A model generated the notes under the pieces. That model was given only the letters and a program-made list of their open reading frames with translations, ran no database searches and was not told where the DNA came from. Source: Echinicola salinicaeni (GTDB lineage: Bacteria > Bacteroidota > Bacteroidia > Cytophagales > Cyclobacteriaceae). Taken from it: a stretch of DNA of 64,000 nt. Numbering within the stretch: the first letter of the stretch is position 1; every line of letters begins with the position of its first letter. The DNA is taken from assembly GCF_014280965.1 (NCBI RefSeq), contig NZ_JACODZ010000003.1:186001-250000 (forward strand). The letters run 5' to 3'. The position numbers and the translations under genes were made by a program. Shown piece by piece: positions 35,365 to 44,992 of the stretch.

Positions 35365-37929
35365 ATGATCAAAAGAATATTAACCCTGTGTTTGGGCCTG
35401 CTGGCATTTTCTGTTACTGCCCAAGAAAATGTGGAATTATCCTACTATCTGAAACCAGGATACAGTTATAATCCCGATATCCCTACCCCAGCCTCCGTAC
35501 TTGGCTTTGAAATTGGGGAATGGCATGTAAGTCATGATCAGATTTATATGTATATGGAGAAGTTGGCTGCCGCTTCCGAAAGAGTTAATCTGGAAGTAAC
35601 GGGCAGAACCTATGAAAATAGGCCATTGATGATGTTGACTATCAGCCACCCGGATAACCTTCAAAGGCTAAATGCAATCAAGTTTCAGCGTTCCCAGTTA
35701 AGGGACCCTTCACAATCCGGAGAGGTGGATATAGAAAATATCCCTGTGGTAGCATATATGGGCTATTCCGTTCATGGAAACGAAGCCAGTGGAGTCAATG
35801 CATCCTTGTTGGCAGCATATCATTTTGCAGCGGCAAACGAGATAGACGAGGAACTGCAAAATGTCGTGATTTTGTTAGAACCTGGGATCAATCCTGATGG
35901 GATCAACCGTTTTGCCTCTTGGGTCAATTCAAATCGAAGCATACATATGAATGGTGATCCGATGAATAGGGAGCTGAATGAAGCTTGGCCTAGGGGGAGG
36001 ACTAACCATTATTGGTTTGACCTAAACCGTGACTGGCTACCGGTTCAGCATCCTGAATCCAGGGCACGGATTGCTAAAATTCAAGAATGGAAACCCAATT
36101 TGGTTTTGGACTTCCATGAAATGGGGACAAACAGCACCTTTTTTTTCCAACCTGGAATACCTAGTAGAAATCACCCACTTACTCCAAGAAAAAACTTTGA
36201 ACTGACTGAAAAAATAGCCCAATACCATGCGAAATACTTGGACGAAATTGGCTCACTTTATTTTACCCAAGAAAATTATGATGATTTTTATTACGGGAAG
36301 GGTTCTACCTATCCTGACGTTCAGGGGCAGGTAGGGATTTTGTTTGAGCAGGCTTCCTCCAGGGGGCATTTACAGGAAAGTGTAAATGGTCCTTTAAGCT
36401 TTCCCTTCACCATTAGAAATCAATTTACTGCAACACTTTCTTCTTTTGAGGCGGCGGTAGCAATGAGAAAGGAACTGAATAGTTATATGAGGGATTTCTA
36501 TTTGGATGCTAAAAAGGAAGCAGATAATGATACCAATAAGGCCTATATCTTTGGTACTCCAAAGGATAAAGGAAGAACCAATCATTTGGCTGATATGATT
36601 CTTCAACATGATATCAATGTTTATGGGCTCAAGGAAGATATTAATATCAATGGCGTGGATTTTAAGGCCAATCAATCCTATATCGTACCACTTAACCAGC
36701 CTCAATATAGGTTGATCAAAGGAATGTTTGAAACTAGGACTGAATTTCAGGACAGTTTATTTTACGATGTTTCGGCCTGGACACTGCCAATGGCTTTTGA
36801 TATGCAGTTTATGGCTGTAAACAGTAGGATTCTAAACCTTGCCAATGTAGAGGAAGTAAGTAGCATTCCCCAGCATCCCGTAGGGGAATTAAAAGGAGCT
36901 GCCGGTGCATATGCATATGCGTTTGAATGGGGAGAATATTATGCACCAAAAGCCTTATATCAATTGATGGAAAAGGGCTATAATGTAAGGGTCAGTCATC
37001 AAGAATTTGAGGAAGGTCCTGACAATAAGTTTAGCAGAGGGACTATTTTAATTGATAAGGGGACCAGTCAAATTACTGATCAAGATTTTTTTGAGGATCT
37101 TCAGCAAGTGGCCCAACAAACGGGAGTTAATATTTCTGCTGTTAACACAGGTTATACTGGCGGGATCAATTTGGGTTCTCCGAGCATATCGGTACTGCAA
37201 AAACCCAAAGTAGCATTGTTGGTGGATAATGGTGTCTCAAGCAGCGAAGCAGGTGAAATCTGGCATTTGTTAGACCAAAGGATGGAAATGCCCATCACCC
37301 TATTGCCCACAAACCTCTTTTCTTCCGCTGACCTGCACAGGTATAATGTGATCATTATGCCGAATGGCAATTACGCTGGGATCAACCAATCTGGTGCCGA
37401 ATCTCTGAGGAACTGGGTGAAAAATGGAGGTACGTTGATTGGAAGAGGAGGAGCGTTGAATTGGATCAATAAAAACAAAATAGGGGAATTCAGCTTTAAA
37501 ACTGAAACCGAAAAGGACAGTACGCTACAGAAAAAATATGCAGATCTGGCAAATGATCGTGGTGCTAAAGTAACAGGAGGGGCCATATTCAAGGTGAAAC
37601 TGGACCTTAGCCATCCCCTGGGATATGGCTATCAGGATGAAAACCTCTATACTTTCAGGAACAGTAATCAGTTTATGCTGCCTTCTACCAACCCCTTTGC
37701 CAATCCATTGATTTATACTGACAGCCCTTTGGCCAGTGGTTATGTGTATCCATTTAATTTGGAACAAATGAAAAACACCGCCATGATACGCATTTCTGCA
37801 AATGGAAGAGGAAAGGTCATTGGTTTTGTGGATAATCCTAATTTCCGTGCTTTCTGGTTTGGTACCAATAAGCTGTTTTTGAATAGCATATTCTTTGGCA
37901 GCACCATCAGTAGTAGCTCTGCCAGATAA
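35365..37929 (+). CDS. Secreted M14-family zinc carboxypeptidase
   Basis: 854 residues from the ATG at 35365, which gives a clean signal peptide (MIKRILTLCLGLLAFSVTAQ). The open frame extends upstream to 35233, but those residues do not look like a protein start. The peptidase M14 domain (about 60-400) has the zinc motif HGNE (His137, Glu140) and a second metal His in VLDFHEMGTNS (His251). The C-terminal half contains a flavodoxin/GATase-like region (about 610-720; VALLVDNGVSSSEAGEIWHLL, YNVIIMPNGNYAG) common in this group. It should trim peptides or cell-wall components outside the cytoplasm. Monocistronic, followed by a terminator. Confidence 0.9.
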   Translation: MIKRILTLCLGLLAFSVTAQENVELSYYLKPGYSYNPDIPTPASVLGFEIGEWHVSHDQIYMYMEKLAAASERVNLEVTGRTYENRPLMMLTISHPDNLQRLNAIKFQRSQLRDPSQSGEVDIENIPVVAYMGYSVHGNEASGVNASLLAAYHFAAANEIDEELQNVVILLEPGINPDGINRFASWVNSNRSIHMNGDPMNRELNEAWPRGRTNHYWFDLNRDWLPVQHPESRARIAKIQEWKPNLVLDFHEMGTNSTFFFQPGIPSRNHPLTPRKNFELTEKIAQYHAKYLDEIGSLYFTQENYDDFYYGKGSTYPDVQGQVGILFEQASSRGHLQESVNGPLSFPFTIRNQFTATLSSFEAAVAMRKELNSYMRDFYLDAKKEADNDTNKAYIFGTPKDKGRTNHLADMILQHDINVYGLKEDININGVDFKANQSYIVPLNQPQYRLIKGMFETRTEFQDSLFYDVSAWTLPMAFDMQFMAVNSRILNLANVEEVSSIPQHPVGELKGAAGAYAYAFEWGEYYAPKALYQLMEKGYNVRVSHQEFEEGPDNKFSRGTILIDKGTSQITDQDFFEDLQQVAQQTGVNISAVNTGYTGGINLGSPSISVLQKPKVALLVDNGVSSSEAGEIWHLLDQRMEMPITLLPTNLFSSADLHRYNVIIMPNGNYAGINQSGAESLRNWVKNGGTLIGRGGALNWINKNKIGEFSFKTETEKDSTLQKKYADLANDRGAKVTGGAIFKVKLDLSHPLGYGYQDENLYTFRNSNQFMLPSTNPFANPLIYTDSPLASGYVYPFNLEQMKNTAMIRISANGRGKVIGFVDNPNFRAFWFGTNKLFLNSIFFGSTISSSSAR

Positions 37930-37976
37930 TAGAGATAGGATTGCCCATTAAAAAGGTAAAATCTAAATTTTAAAAG

Positions 37977-38047
37977 CCCCTCGATTACACGAACCGCTAC
38001 AAATTATTTGTTTTGTGTTTTGTCTGTAGTCGAGGGATGTTTTTTTG
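37977..38047 (+). terminator. Terminator with long loop after the carboxypeptidase gene
   Basis: CCCTCGATTACA (37978-37989) pairs with TGTAGTCGAGGG (38025-38036), leaving a 35-nt loop, and is followed by ATGTTTTTTT. The long loop is unusual, but the T-run supports termination. Confidence 0.65.
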
Positions 38048-38203
38048 TGTCTGAATTTAAGTTGTTGTGATTCATTGTCTTACTTTATTCTATTATATGA
38101 TCCATTTTTTTAAATAATTGCCAGGCTTAAAAAAGCACAATTTTTCCCTTTCGATTGTCCAAAGAAAAGCTTAATTTGCGCCATAATTTTCGTGTGCCAT
38201 ATA

Positions 38204-38707
38204 ATGATTCAAAAACTATTTCCTTTAGATAAAAACTATATCCTTAGACAGGCTCAATCGAGCATGGAGGATAAACTATTGGAAGTCATGGTGAGCGAAC
38301 TAAAAGCCTCTTACAAGTCCCTTTACAATCCCCTTGGATTGGTGGAAAGTACTTATCAGCAAATTTTAGAGACAGAGACTTTTCCTACAGACAGAATTAG
38401 GGTAATCTATCAGCAACTTTCGGGAATTTATAGGTTCAAGTATGGTTCCAACCAATTGGAGTTTCTTTTTGATGGCCGTAGCCATTTGGAAAAATACCAA
38501 GAAGACTGGGAGGAGCATTTTGTGCTTTGGTTGAGAAAACTGGGGACACATGAATCTTATGTCAAGTGCATGCTGAGAATGACCTTGCTTTTTGATACTG
38601 AAAATAGGGCTGAATTTGCAGAAAACCGCTGCAAAAGCTTCATTAATGAGTTTTTTGATCTTAAGATTATCAAAAGAAAAGGTGAGTTAAAACTCAAAAT
38701 AGCTTAA
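38204..38707 (+). CDS. Hypothetical cytosolic protein
   Basis: 167 residues from the ATG at 38204 (a GTG four codons earlier is possible). It is mostly helical and charged, with no signal peptide or membrane segment. Phrases include LLEVMVSELKASYKSLYNPLG, RVIYQQLSGIYRFKYGSNQLEF and a basic C-terminus (KIIKRKGELKLKIA). No catalytic motif or known family was recognised. Codon use and base composition are like the neighbours, so it is probably a normal resident gene. Confidence 0.6.
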   Translation: MIQKLFPLDKNYILRQAQSSMEDKLLEVMVSELKASYKSLYNPLGLVESTYQQILETETFPTDRIRVIYQQLSGIYRFKYGSNQLEFLFDGRSHLEKYQEDWEEHFVLWLRKLGTHESYVKCMLRMTLLFDTENRAEFAENRCKSFINEFFDLKIIKRKGELKLKIA

Positions 38708-38780
38708 ACAGTCCTCTAAGGCCTCATATGGTCGAAATGAATTGCCTTCGTTATTTCCAGTTTTTTTATAAATGAGTGCT

Positions 38781-39059
38781 TCATTCATTATTATAGGTGA
38801 TCTCAAAAGACTCAAACTTCAAGTTATAACCTTCTTCCAAGATCATTAATTCTGAAACATTGGACCTTGAAGGGCCTACTCTCAGCCAGGCCTCCATCAG
38901 CTTGAGCTGCTCTTCTTCTCCTTGGATAATGGTCATAACAGATCCATCAGCTTCATTTCTCACCCAGCCTTTAAGGCCCAGTTCTTTGGCTTTATCTTGA
39001 GTTGATTTTCTAAAAAACACGCCCTGAACCTTTCCGATAACTTTGATTTTTTTATACAT
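38781..39059 (-). CDS. acyP: Acylphosphatase
   Basis: 92 residues from the ATG at 39059, the usual length; the frame is open nine codons further, but the standard N-terminus is MYKKIKVIGKVQGVFFRKST. Catalytic Arg17 (VQGVFFR) and Asn35 (GWVRNEADGSV) are present. It hydrolyses acyl phosphates such as carbamoyl phosphate or 1,3-bisphosphoglycerate in the cytosol. Stand-alone gene, convergent with the preceding hypothetical gene. Confidence 0.93.
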   Translation of the reverse strand: MYKKIKVIGKVQGVFFRKSTQDKAKELGLKGWVRNEADGSVMTIIQGEEEQLKLMEAWLRVGPSRSNVSELMILEEGYNLKFESFEITYNNE

Positions 39060-39240
39060 AGATTTTAAAAACGTCCATGTAGACAAAGTTAAGAAAGATC
39101 AATTTCTTTAAAACAACAATTTCATTCTCGTGTGATTATTTGTAACTTAAACCAAGGCTAAAGCAATAATAATTAATAAGTCTTGCAAAAATCTATTATT
39201 TTCTAAACTTGCTACCCAGCTATCTTGTTATCTCTTCTGT

Positions 39241-40341
39241 ATGAAAGGATTTAGATTTACCAAATACACCCCTAATAAGGATCCCAATAAAAGTACCTTT
39301 GAAAATTTGCTAGAAATCTTCCTTCAGTTGGTAACCATGACTGGTGGTGATGTAGCTGAGGCTTTAAGCTGGCTTACAAACTTGGATAACCGATATGGGC
39401 TTACCAATCCTTCCTATGGTATCGGAGATTTTATAGATGACCTCAAAGACAAGGGTTATTTGACCGAGGAAAACCAAAAGGGGGAGTTTAAGATTACAGG
39501 GAAGTCAGAGCAGGAGATCAGAAAAAGTGCATTGGAAGAAATTTTCGGAAAGCTCAAAAGAGGCAATAGGGGACAGCACCGGACCACCCATTCAGGATTG
39601 GGAGAAGAAAGGGGCACAGACCGGAGGCCTTTCCAGTTTGGTGACAACTTGGAGCAAATAGCACTCACAGACTCTTTGAGAAATGCCCAGGCCAATCATG
39701 GTTTTGGTGGGGACTTTTTATTGACTGAAGATGATTTGGAAGTGACAGAAAATGAATATCGCACTCAGACCAGTACGGTTTTGATGATCGATATTTCCCA
39801 CTCCATGATACTATATGGGGAAGACCGGATTACCCCGGCCAAGAAAGTAGCTATGGCATTGGCAGAACTGATCAAGACACGCTACCCCAAGGATACACTT
39901 GATATAATAGTTTTTGGGAATGACGCTTGGCAAATTGACATCAAGGACTTGCCTTATTTACAAGTGGGGCCTTATCATACCAATACAGTGGCAGGCTTGC
40001 AGTTGGCTATGGACCTGTTGAGAAGGAGGAAGAATCCCAATAAACAGATCTTTATGATCACGGATGGTAAACCTACTTGTTTGAAAGTGGGGATCAAATA
40101 TTACAAAAACAGCTTTGGGATAGACAGTAAGATTTTGAACGAAACCCTCAAGCTCGCTGCGCAATGCCGAAAGCTTAAAGTTCCTGTGACCACCTTTATG
40201 ATTGCTTCCGATCCATATCTTAAGGAGTTTGTTCAGGAATTCACCAAAGTAAATAATGGCAATGCCTATTATAGCAGCCTTAAGGGGCTGGGACACTTGA
40301 TTTTTGAAGATTATAGACGCAACCGTACAAAACGCTTTTGA
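39241..40341 (+). CDS. VWA-domain protein, ChlD/CoxE-like partner of a MoxR-type ATPase
   Basis: 366 residues. The N-terminal helical and charged part (about 1-175) is unrecognised; it includes a Gly/Arg-rich stretch around residues 105-125. The von Willebrand A domain (about 178-350) has the MIDAS motif DISHS (Asp184, Ser186, Ser188) and a later TDGKPT. No signal peptide, so cytosolic. The next gene starts 2 bp after the stop and encodes an AAA+ ATPase, the classical MoxR/VWA or magnesium-chelatase-like pairing used for metal insertion or protein remodelling. The client is unknown. The pair has its own terminator. Confidence 0.85.
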   Translation: MKGFRFTKYTPNKDPNKSTFENLLEIFLQLVTMTGGDVAEALSWLTNLDNRYGLTNPSYGIGDFIDDLKDKGYLTEENQKGEFKITGKSEQEIRKSALEEIFGKLKRGNRGQHRTTHSGLGEERGTDRRPFQFGDNLEQIALTDSLRNAQANHGFGGDFLLTEDDLEVTENEYRTQTSTVLMIDISHSMILYGEDRITPAKKVAMALAELIKTRYPKDTLDIIVFGNDAWQIDIKDLPYLQVGPYHTNTVAGLQLAMDLLRRRKNPNKQIFMITDGKPTCLKVGIKYYKNSFGIDSKILNETLKLAAQCRKLKVPVTTFMIASDPYLKEFVQEFTKVNNGNAYYSSLKGLGHLIFEDYRRNRTKRF

Positions 40342-40343
40342 GC

Positions 40344-41870
40344 ATGACATATCAGCAATTGACCAGTAAGGATTTATTGAAAATAAAAACATTGGGAGAA
40401 CTCAAGGCTGCTGGCTATCAAGCCCAGTCTATCAAAGAGGAGCTCCGACAAAATTTGATCAGAAAAATCAAAGCCAAAGAAAATGTCTTTGAGGGAATTT
40501 GGGGCTATGAGGATACGGTAATTCCGGATATTGAAAGGGCCATCTTGTCCAGGCACAATATCAATTTTCTGGGATTGAGGGGACAAGCAAAAACGAGGAT
40601 AGCCCGCCAAATGACCCTTTTATTGGATGAGTATGTACCGGTGGTCAAAGGCTCGGAATTAAATGATGATCCCTTACAGCCACTGACAAGCTATTCCAAG
40701 GACTTGATTAATGAAAAAGGAGATGAAACACCTGTTTCCTGGTGGCATAGGGAGGAGAGGTATACAGAAAAGCTGGCTACTCCAGACGTGTCAGTTGCCG
40801 ATCTAATTGGGGATGTAGACCCTATTAAAGCGGCTACGATGAAGTTATCCTATAGTGATGAAAGGGTCATCCATTATGGTCTGGTACCTAGATCTCATCG
40901 GTCAATTTTTGTGATTAATGAATTACCGGATTTGCAGGCGAGAATACAGGTAGCCCTATTTAATATTCTTCAGGAAGGGGATATACAGATCAGGGGCTTT
41001 AAACTTCGACTGCCACTCGATATTCAGTTTGTCTTTACTGCCAATCCGGAGGATTATACTAATCGAGGTAGTATAGTCACCCCTTTAAAGGACCGAATAG
41101 AATCCCAGATCATCACGCACTATCCAAAAAATATTCAAATAGGAAAACAGATTACCGGCCAAGAGGCAAAGCTTCACGGTAAGCCTATTGAGCAGATCCA
41201 TGTGCCAGAACTAATGAAAGACCTGATTGAACAAGTTGCTGTAGAGGCAAGGCATAGTGAATATGTAGATGAGAAAAGTGGGGTTTCAGCAAGGTTGACC
41301 ATCACGGCCTATGAAAATTTACTTTCAGCAGCTGAGAGAAGGTTATACCTCAGTGGAGAAAATAATACTGTTACCAGAATTGCAGACCTGATTGGGATTA
41401 TTCCTTCTATTACTGGAAAAGTTGAGTTGGTATATGAAGGAGAGCAGGAAGGTGCAGGGCTGGTAGCTTATAATCTTATAGGGAAAGCCATAAGGACTTT
41501 GTTTGCTTCCAAATTTCCTACACCAGAGCAAAAGAAAAAAGATAAAGAAGGAAACCCTTATATATTGCCTTTATCTTGGTTTGGAGAAGGTAACCATCTG
41601 GATATTTTAGCCTCCCAAAACGATAAAGAATATAAAAAAGCCTTACATCAGGTGCCTGGCTTAGAAAAGATCACTACTGATTTTGTTGAGTCATTGCCCG
41701 AAAAAGAAAAGGAATTTTATATGGAATTTGCCTTACATGGTCTAGCCGAATACAGCCAACTCAGTAAAAAACTACTGGATACTGGTATGCAGTTCAAAGA
41801 CCTGTTTAGCAGTATGTTTGATATGGAAGCGCCTAACGAGGATGACTTTGATGAAGATGATTTAAATTGA
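40344..41870 (+). CDS. MoxR/ChlI-type AAA+ ATPase
   Basis: 508 residues from the ATG at 40344 (a TTG two codons earlier overlaps the VWA stop). Walker A is present as GLRGQAKTRIAR, and the sensor/Walker B region is SIFVINELPDLQARIQVALFN. A loop resembling the magnesium chelatase/MoxR insertion (QEGDIQIRGFKLRLPLDIQFVF) follows, and the C-terminal part is helical and acidic at the end (DEDDLN). It is longer than typical MoxR (about 330) because of an extra C-terminal domain (about 330-508). It should work with the VWA protein upstream as a remodelling ATPase. Substrate unknown. Confidence 0.85.
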   Translation: MTYQQLTSKDLLKIKTLGELKAAGYQAQSIKEELRQNLIRKIKAKENVFEGIWGYEDTVIPDIERAILSRHNINFLGLRGQAKTRIARQMTLLLDEYVPVVKGSELNDDPLQPLTSYSKDLINEKGDETPVSWWHREERYTEKLATPDVSVADLIGDVDPIKAATMKLSYSDERVIHYGLVPRSHRSIFVINELPDLQARIQVALFNILQEGDIQIRGFKLRLPLDIQFVFTANPEDYTNRGSIVTPLKDRIESQIITHYPKNIQIGKQITGQEAKLHGKPIEQIHVPELMKDLIEQVAVEARHSEYVDEKSGVSARLTITAYENLLSAAERRLYLSGENNTVTRIADLIGIIPSITGKVELVYEGEQEGAGLVAYNLIGKAIRTLFASKFPTPEQKKKDKEGNPYILPLSWFGEGNHLDILASQNDKEYKKALHQVPGLEKITTDFVESLPEKEKEFYMEFALHGLAEYSQLSKKLLDTGMQFKDLFSSMFDMEAPNEDDFDEDDLN

Positions 41871-42327
41871 AAATATTAGTAAATATCATTTATCTTATGG
41901 TAGTAAAAAAGCACAGAAAATCTTCTGTGCTTTTTCAAATAGATGGGACTAATAGAAGTGCCATAAATATATTTTCTATCAGTCTCTATTAATCTTTTTT
42001 AAAAGATCTAAAGTCTATACTTATTAGGTGATTTTTATAGAAAAATAATAAGATAAAATGTTTTGTGCCAGTAGATAAGTACACTAAAAATGTAAAGCAT
42101 TCATATTTAAAAAGCTTTAAAATCATCTGCTTTTCTATAAACTGGATTAAAGCTATTTAGTATAAACTACGTTAAACTGTAAATAAAGGTGCTTTATTTG
42201 AAATTGAATAGCGTTTTATTTGATTCCATCATTTTTTTTAGATAATATTATTAAAACTGATATTGATAGTAGATTCAAAATCCCTGAAGTATGGTAAATA
42301 TCTAGGGATAAACTGAAATATTCTTTA
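41871..42327. other. AT-rich intergenic region
   Basis: 457 bp. A terminator sits at its left end (41905-41936). The rest is very AT-rich with no ORF, repeat or clear promoter motif. It separates the VWA/ATPase operon from the PH-domain gene. Confidence 0.5.
41905..41936 (+). terminator. Rho-independent terminator of the VWA/ATPase operon
   Basis: AAAAAGCACAGA / TCTGTGCTTTTT (41906-41917 and 41924-41935), a perfect 12-bp stem with a 6-nt loop and T-run, 35 bp past the stop codon. Confidence 0.9.
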
Positions 42328-42780
42328 ATGAAGTCATTCAAATCAAAGTTTGGATATGAGGTAATTTTATTATTGGCGATACCTTTTGGTTTGATCGTTG
42401 GTTATCTGTTATATAAAAATGCAGCACTGACCCCAATCATAATATTAAGTGCATTTTTTTTCTTAATTCTGTCATTTATTGTTTATCTCAATTTTTCGAC
42501 ATCTTACACCATCACTGATAGTGGAATATTGAAAGTCAGGTGTGGATTTATCATCAACAAATGGTATGATATTGATAAGATCCGGGGTATTTCAAAAACA
42601 ACCAGTATTATTTCTTCTCCAGCTCCTTCATTAGATAGGATAGAAATTATTTATGGGAAAAATCATTGCATAGTGATATCACCAAGGGATAAAATTGGTT
42701 TCTCCAGAGAATTGGTAAAAATTAATCCTCATATCAAAAATAAGCTGATCATGCATGAATCTAATAGAATGATCTTATAA
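42328..42780 (+). CDS. Membrane protein with bacterial PH-like domain
   Basis: 150 residues. Two adjacent hydrophobic helices (about 10-60; VILLLAIPFGLIVGYLLY and PIIILSAFFFLILSFIVYL) precede a C-terminal PH-like domain (about 65-140). Family pattern: YTITDSGILKVRCGF, then KIRGISKTTSIISSPAPSLDRIEI and a final ISPRDKIGFSRELVKINP, as in PF06713. Such proteins are membrane-anchored with unknown ligands. Monocistronic. Confidence 0.8.
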   Translation: MKSFKSKFGYEVILLLAIPFGLIVGYLLYKNAALTPIIILSAFFFLILSFIVYLNFSTSYTITDSGILKVRCGFIINKWYDIDKIRGISKTTSIISSPAPSLDRIEIIYGKNHCIVISPRDKIGFSRELVKINPHIKNKLIMHESNRMIL

Positions 42781-42865
42781 CCGAGAACCATTCCCTTAAT
42801 TTTTTTGTGTAATCTAATTATTCCTCATAATGAGAGTAACTGTCAGTCCTTCGCTTAAGTACTTG

Positions 42866-42883
42866 AAAAACTGTACAGTTTTT
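42866..42883. promoter_or_regulatory. 18-bp perfect palindrome, possible operator
   Basis: AAAAACTGTACAGTTTTT reads the same on both strands. It lies 86 bp after the PH-domain gene and 176 bp before the TPR lipoprotein gene. A terminator with a 4-nt loop is the alternative. Confidence 0.35.
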
Positions 42884-43058
42884 GGCGTAACTTCCAGTGT
42901 AACTACGATTATAGCTATTAAATAATTTTTACATCTATAAATGATACAATTTATTTATAACCAGCATGTTTGAGTATAAATGGTTAAATTAGTAATTCTC
43001 AGTCTCTAAAAGAATCACCACCTCATTTACCTGAGTTTTGAACAAAAAGCTTATAAAG

Positions 43059-44777
43059 ATGAAAGGTATATCAGGAATAATATTATTAGCTCTCCTTGCT
43101 ATTGCCTGCCAAAGTAAGGAAGTTAAGCAGGCTGAAGTGAGCAGTTCTGCCCCGGTAATTTGCGCTCCTATTACCAATGATAAAGACTGGTATAATGGTG
43201 ATAATATAGCTCCCCTATTTGAGGGACTTGGAGATTTTCATTACCCTATTGACACGGATGATGAATTGGTTCAAAGGTATTTTGATCAGGGATTTATTTT
43301 GGCCTATGGTTTTAACCATGCTGAAGCAGCACGGTCATTTTATTATGCTTCCAAGCTAGATCCAAATTGTGCCATGGCCCAATGGGGTTTTGCTTATGTT
43401 TTGGGCCCTAATTATAATGCAGGAATGGAAAGTGATAATTATGAAAGGGCCTATGAAGCGATTCAAAAAGCTATTTTTTTGGTAGAGAAATCGGGGAATC
43501 AAAAGGAGAGAGCACTAATAGAAGCTATGGCAAAGAGGTATGTAGCAGAACCACCTCAAGACCGATATCCACTTGATGTGGCCTATTCTGAAGCTATGGG
43601 TGAATTATATGAGAAATATCCACGAGACGCCAATATTGGGGCACTTTATGCAGAGTCCTTAATGAATCTCCATAAATGGGATTTGTTTGATAAATCAGGA
43701 GAAGCCAAACCGTGGACTCCACCAATTCTAAAAACCCTGGAAGAGGTGATTAAAATAGATCCTGTTCATCCTGGCGCGCATCATTTTTATATCCATGTAG
43801 TGGAATCATCAAGCCATCCTGAAAGAGGCTATAAAAGTGCCCAGTTATTTGATGAAGGATTGGTTCCTAATGCTGGACATTTAGTGCATATGCCTGCTCA
43901 TATTTATATTAGAACTGGTGACTATCATAAGGGCTCTGTCGCCAATATCAAATCCATAGAAGTGGACAGTGCCTATGTCTCCGCCTGTAATGCCCAGGGA
44001 GCGTATCCATTGGCTTATTTTCCCCATAACCAACATTTCCTTGCTGGTACAGCCACCTTGGAAGGAAACAGTAAATGGGCTATATATGCAGCAGATGAAG
44101 TAGCCCATAATGCAAATCTTCAGTTGATGAAGGAACCAGGTTGGGGGACGATTCAGCACTATTATTCTATTCCTTTTTATGTCTATGTGAAGTTTGGCAA
44201 ATGGGATGAAATCCTAGAAATGGAAAACAAAGTACCTGAACTGGATTATCCGAGGGCGGTCCATCATTATGCGAGGGGAATGGCATTTCTGGGTAAAGGT
44301 CATATTGATCAGGCAAAAGAAGAATTGGCTTCACTCTCAAAAATAGCTGAGGATGAATCGTTGAAACAGATCACCATCTGGGATATCAACACTGTATATG
44401 AGTTATTGCAAATTGCCCAACGAGTGCTTAAAGCAGAAATCCTGGCAAAAGAAAATAATTTTGAAGGGAGTATTGCCTTGCTGGAGGAAGCTGTAAAAAT
44501 AGAGGACAGCTTGAGTTATAACGAACCGCCGGATTGGTTTTTTTCTGTTAGACACCATTTGGGTGCTATGCAGTTGGAAGCTGGACGGTATCAAGATGCG
44601 GTCAATACTTATAATGAAGACCTCTTCCTTTTACCTAAAAATGGCTGGGCATTAAAAGGGCTTAGTCTGGCTTATGCTAATCTTGGTGATAAGATTAACT
44701 TAAGTAGAACTGAAAAGGCTTTTGATCAGGCATGGTCAACCGCTGACATTGAATTAAAAAGTTCTGTTATTAAATAG
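43059..44777 (+). CDS. TPR-repeat lipoprotein
   Basis: 572 residues from the ATG at 43059; the open frame has a TTG 7 codons earlier, but the ATG gives a compact lipoprotein signal with lipobox LAIAC. Tetratricopeptide-like helical repeats fill the mature protein: GFNHAEAARSFYYASKLDPNCAMAQW near residue 90, KAEILAKENNFEGSIALLEEA and GRYQDAVNTYNEDLFLLPKNGWALKGLS near the C-terminus. Two conserved His-rich stretches (HPGAHHFYIHVVESSSHPERG and AGHLVHMPAHIYIRTGDYHKG) are typical of a widespread TPR family of unknown function and could bind a metal. Probably a periplasmic or surface scaffold. Confidence 0.82.
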   Translation: MKGISGIILLALLAIACQSKEVKQAEVSSSAPVICAPITNDKDWYNGDNIAPLFEGLGDFHYPIDTDDELVQRYFDQGFILAYGFNHAEAARSFYYASKLDPNCAMAQWGFAYVLGPNYNAGMESDNYERAYEAIQKAIFLVEKSGNQKERALIEAMAKRYVAEPPQDRYPLDVAYSEAMGELYEKYPRDANIGALYAESLMNLHKWDLFDKSGEAKPWTPPILKTLEEVIKIDPVHPGAHHFYIHVVESSSHPERGYKSAQLFDEGLVPNAGHLVHMPAHIYIRTGDYHKGSVANIKSIEVDSAYVSACNAQGAYPLAYFPHNQHFLAGTATLEGNSKWAIYAADEVAHNANLQLMKEPGWGTIQHYYSIPFYVYVKFGKWDEILEMENKVPELDYPRAVHHYARGMAFLGKGHIDQAKEELASLSKIAEDESLKQITIWDINTVYELLQIAQRVLKAEILAKENNFEGSIALLEEAVKIEDSLSYNEPPDWFFSVRHHLGAMQLEAGRYQDAVNTYNEDLFLLPKNGWALKGLSLAYANLGDKINLSRTEKAFDQAWSTADIELKSSVIK

Positions 44778-44992
44778 GCTGTGTCTTAGGCTATAATTTA
44801 CTTTTGGTCCCAACTATTTATCAATAGCTTTCAAAGCTAATCTTTATTTCATGATGAGAATTGAATGCTCCAATAGATGAAATCTAATTTGGAAAAATTA
44901 TTCTCTATTTACTATATTGGCAGGATTTCATTCTTTGTTTTGTTGTTATTTAAAAACTTTTTGTCAAAAAAATCACTTAAAAACAAGTTGTT

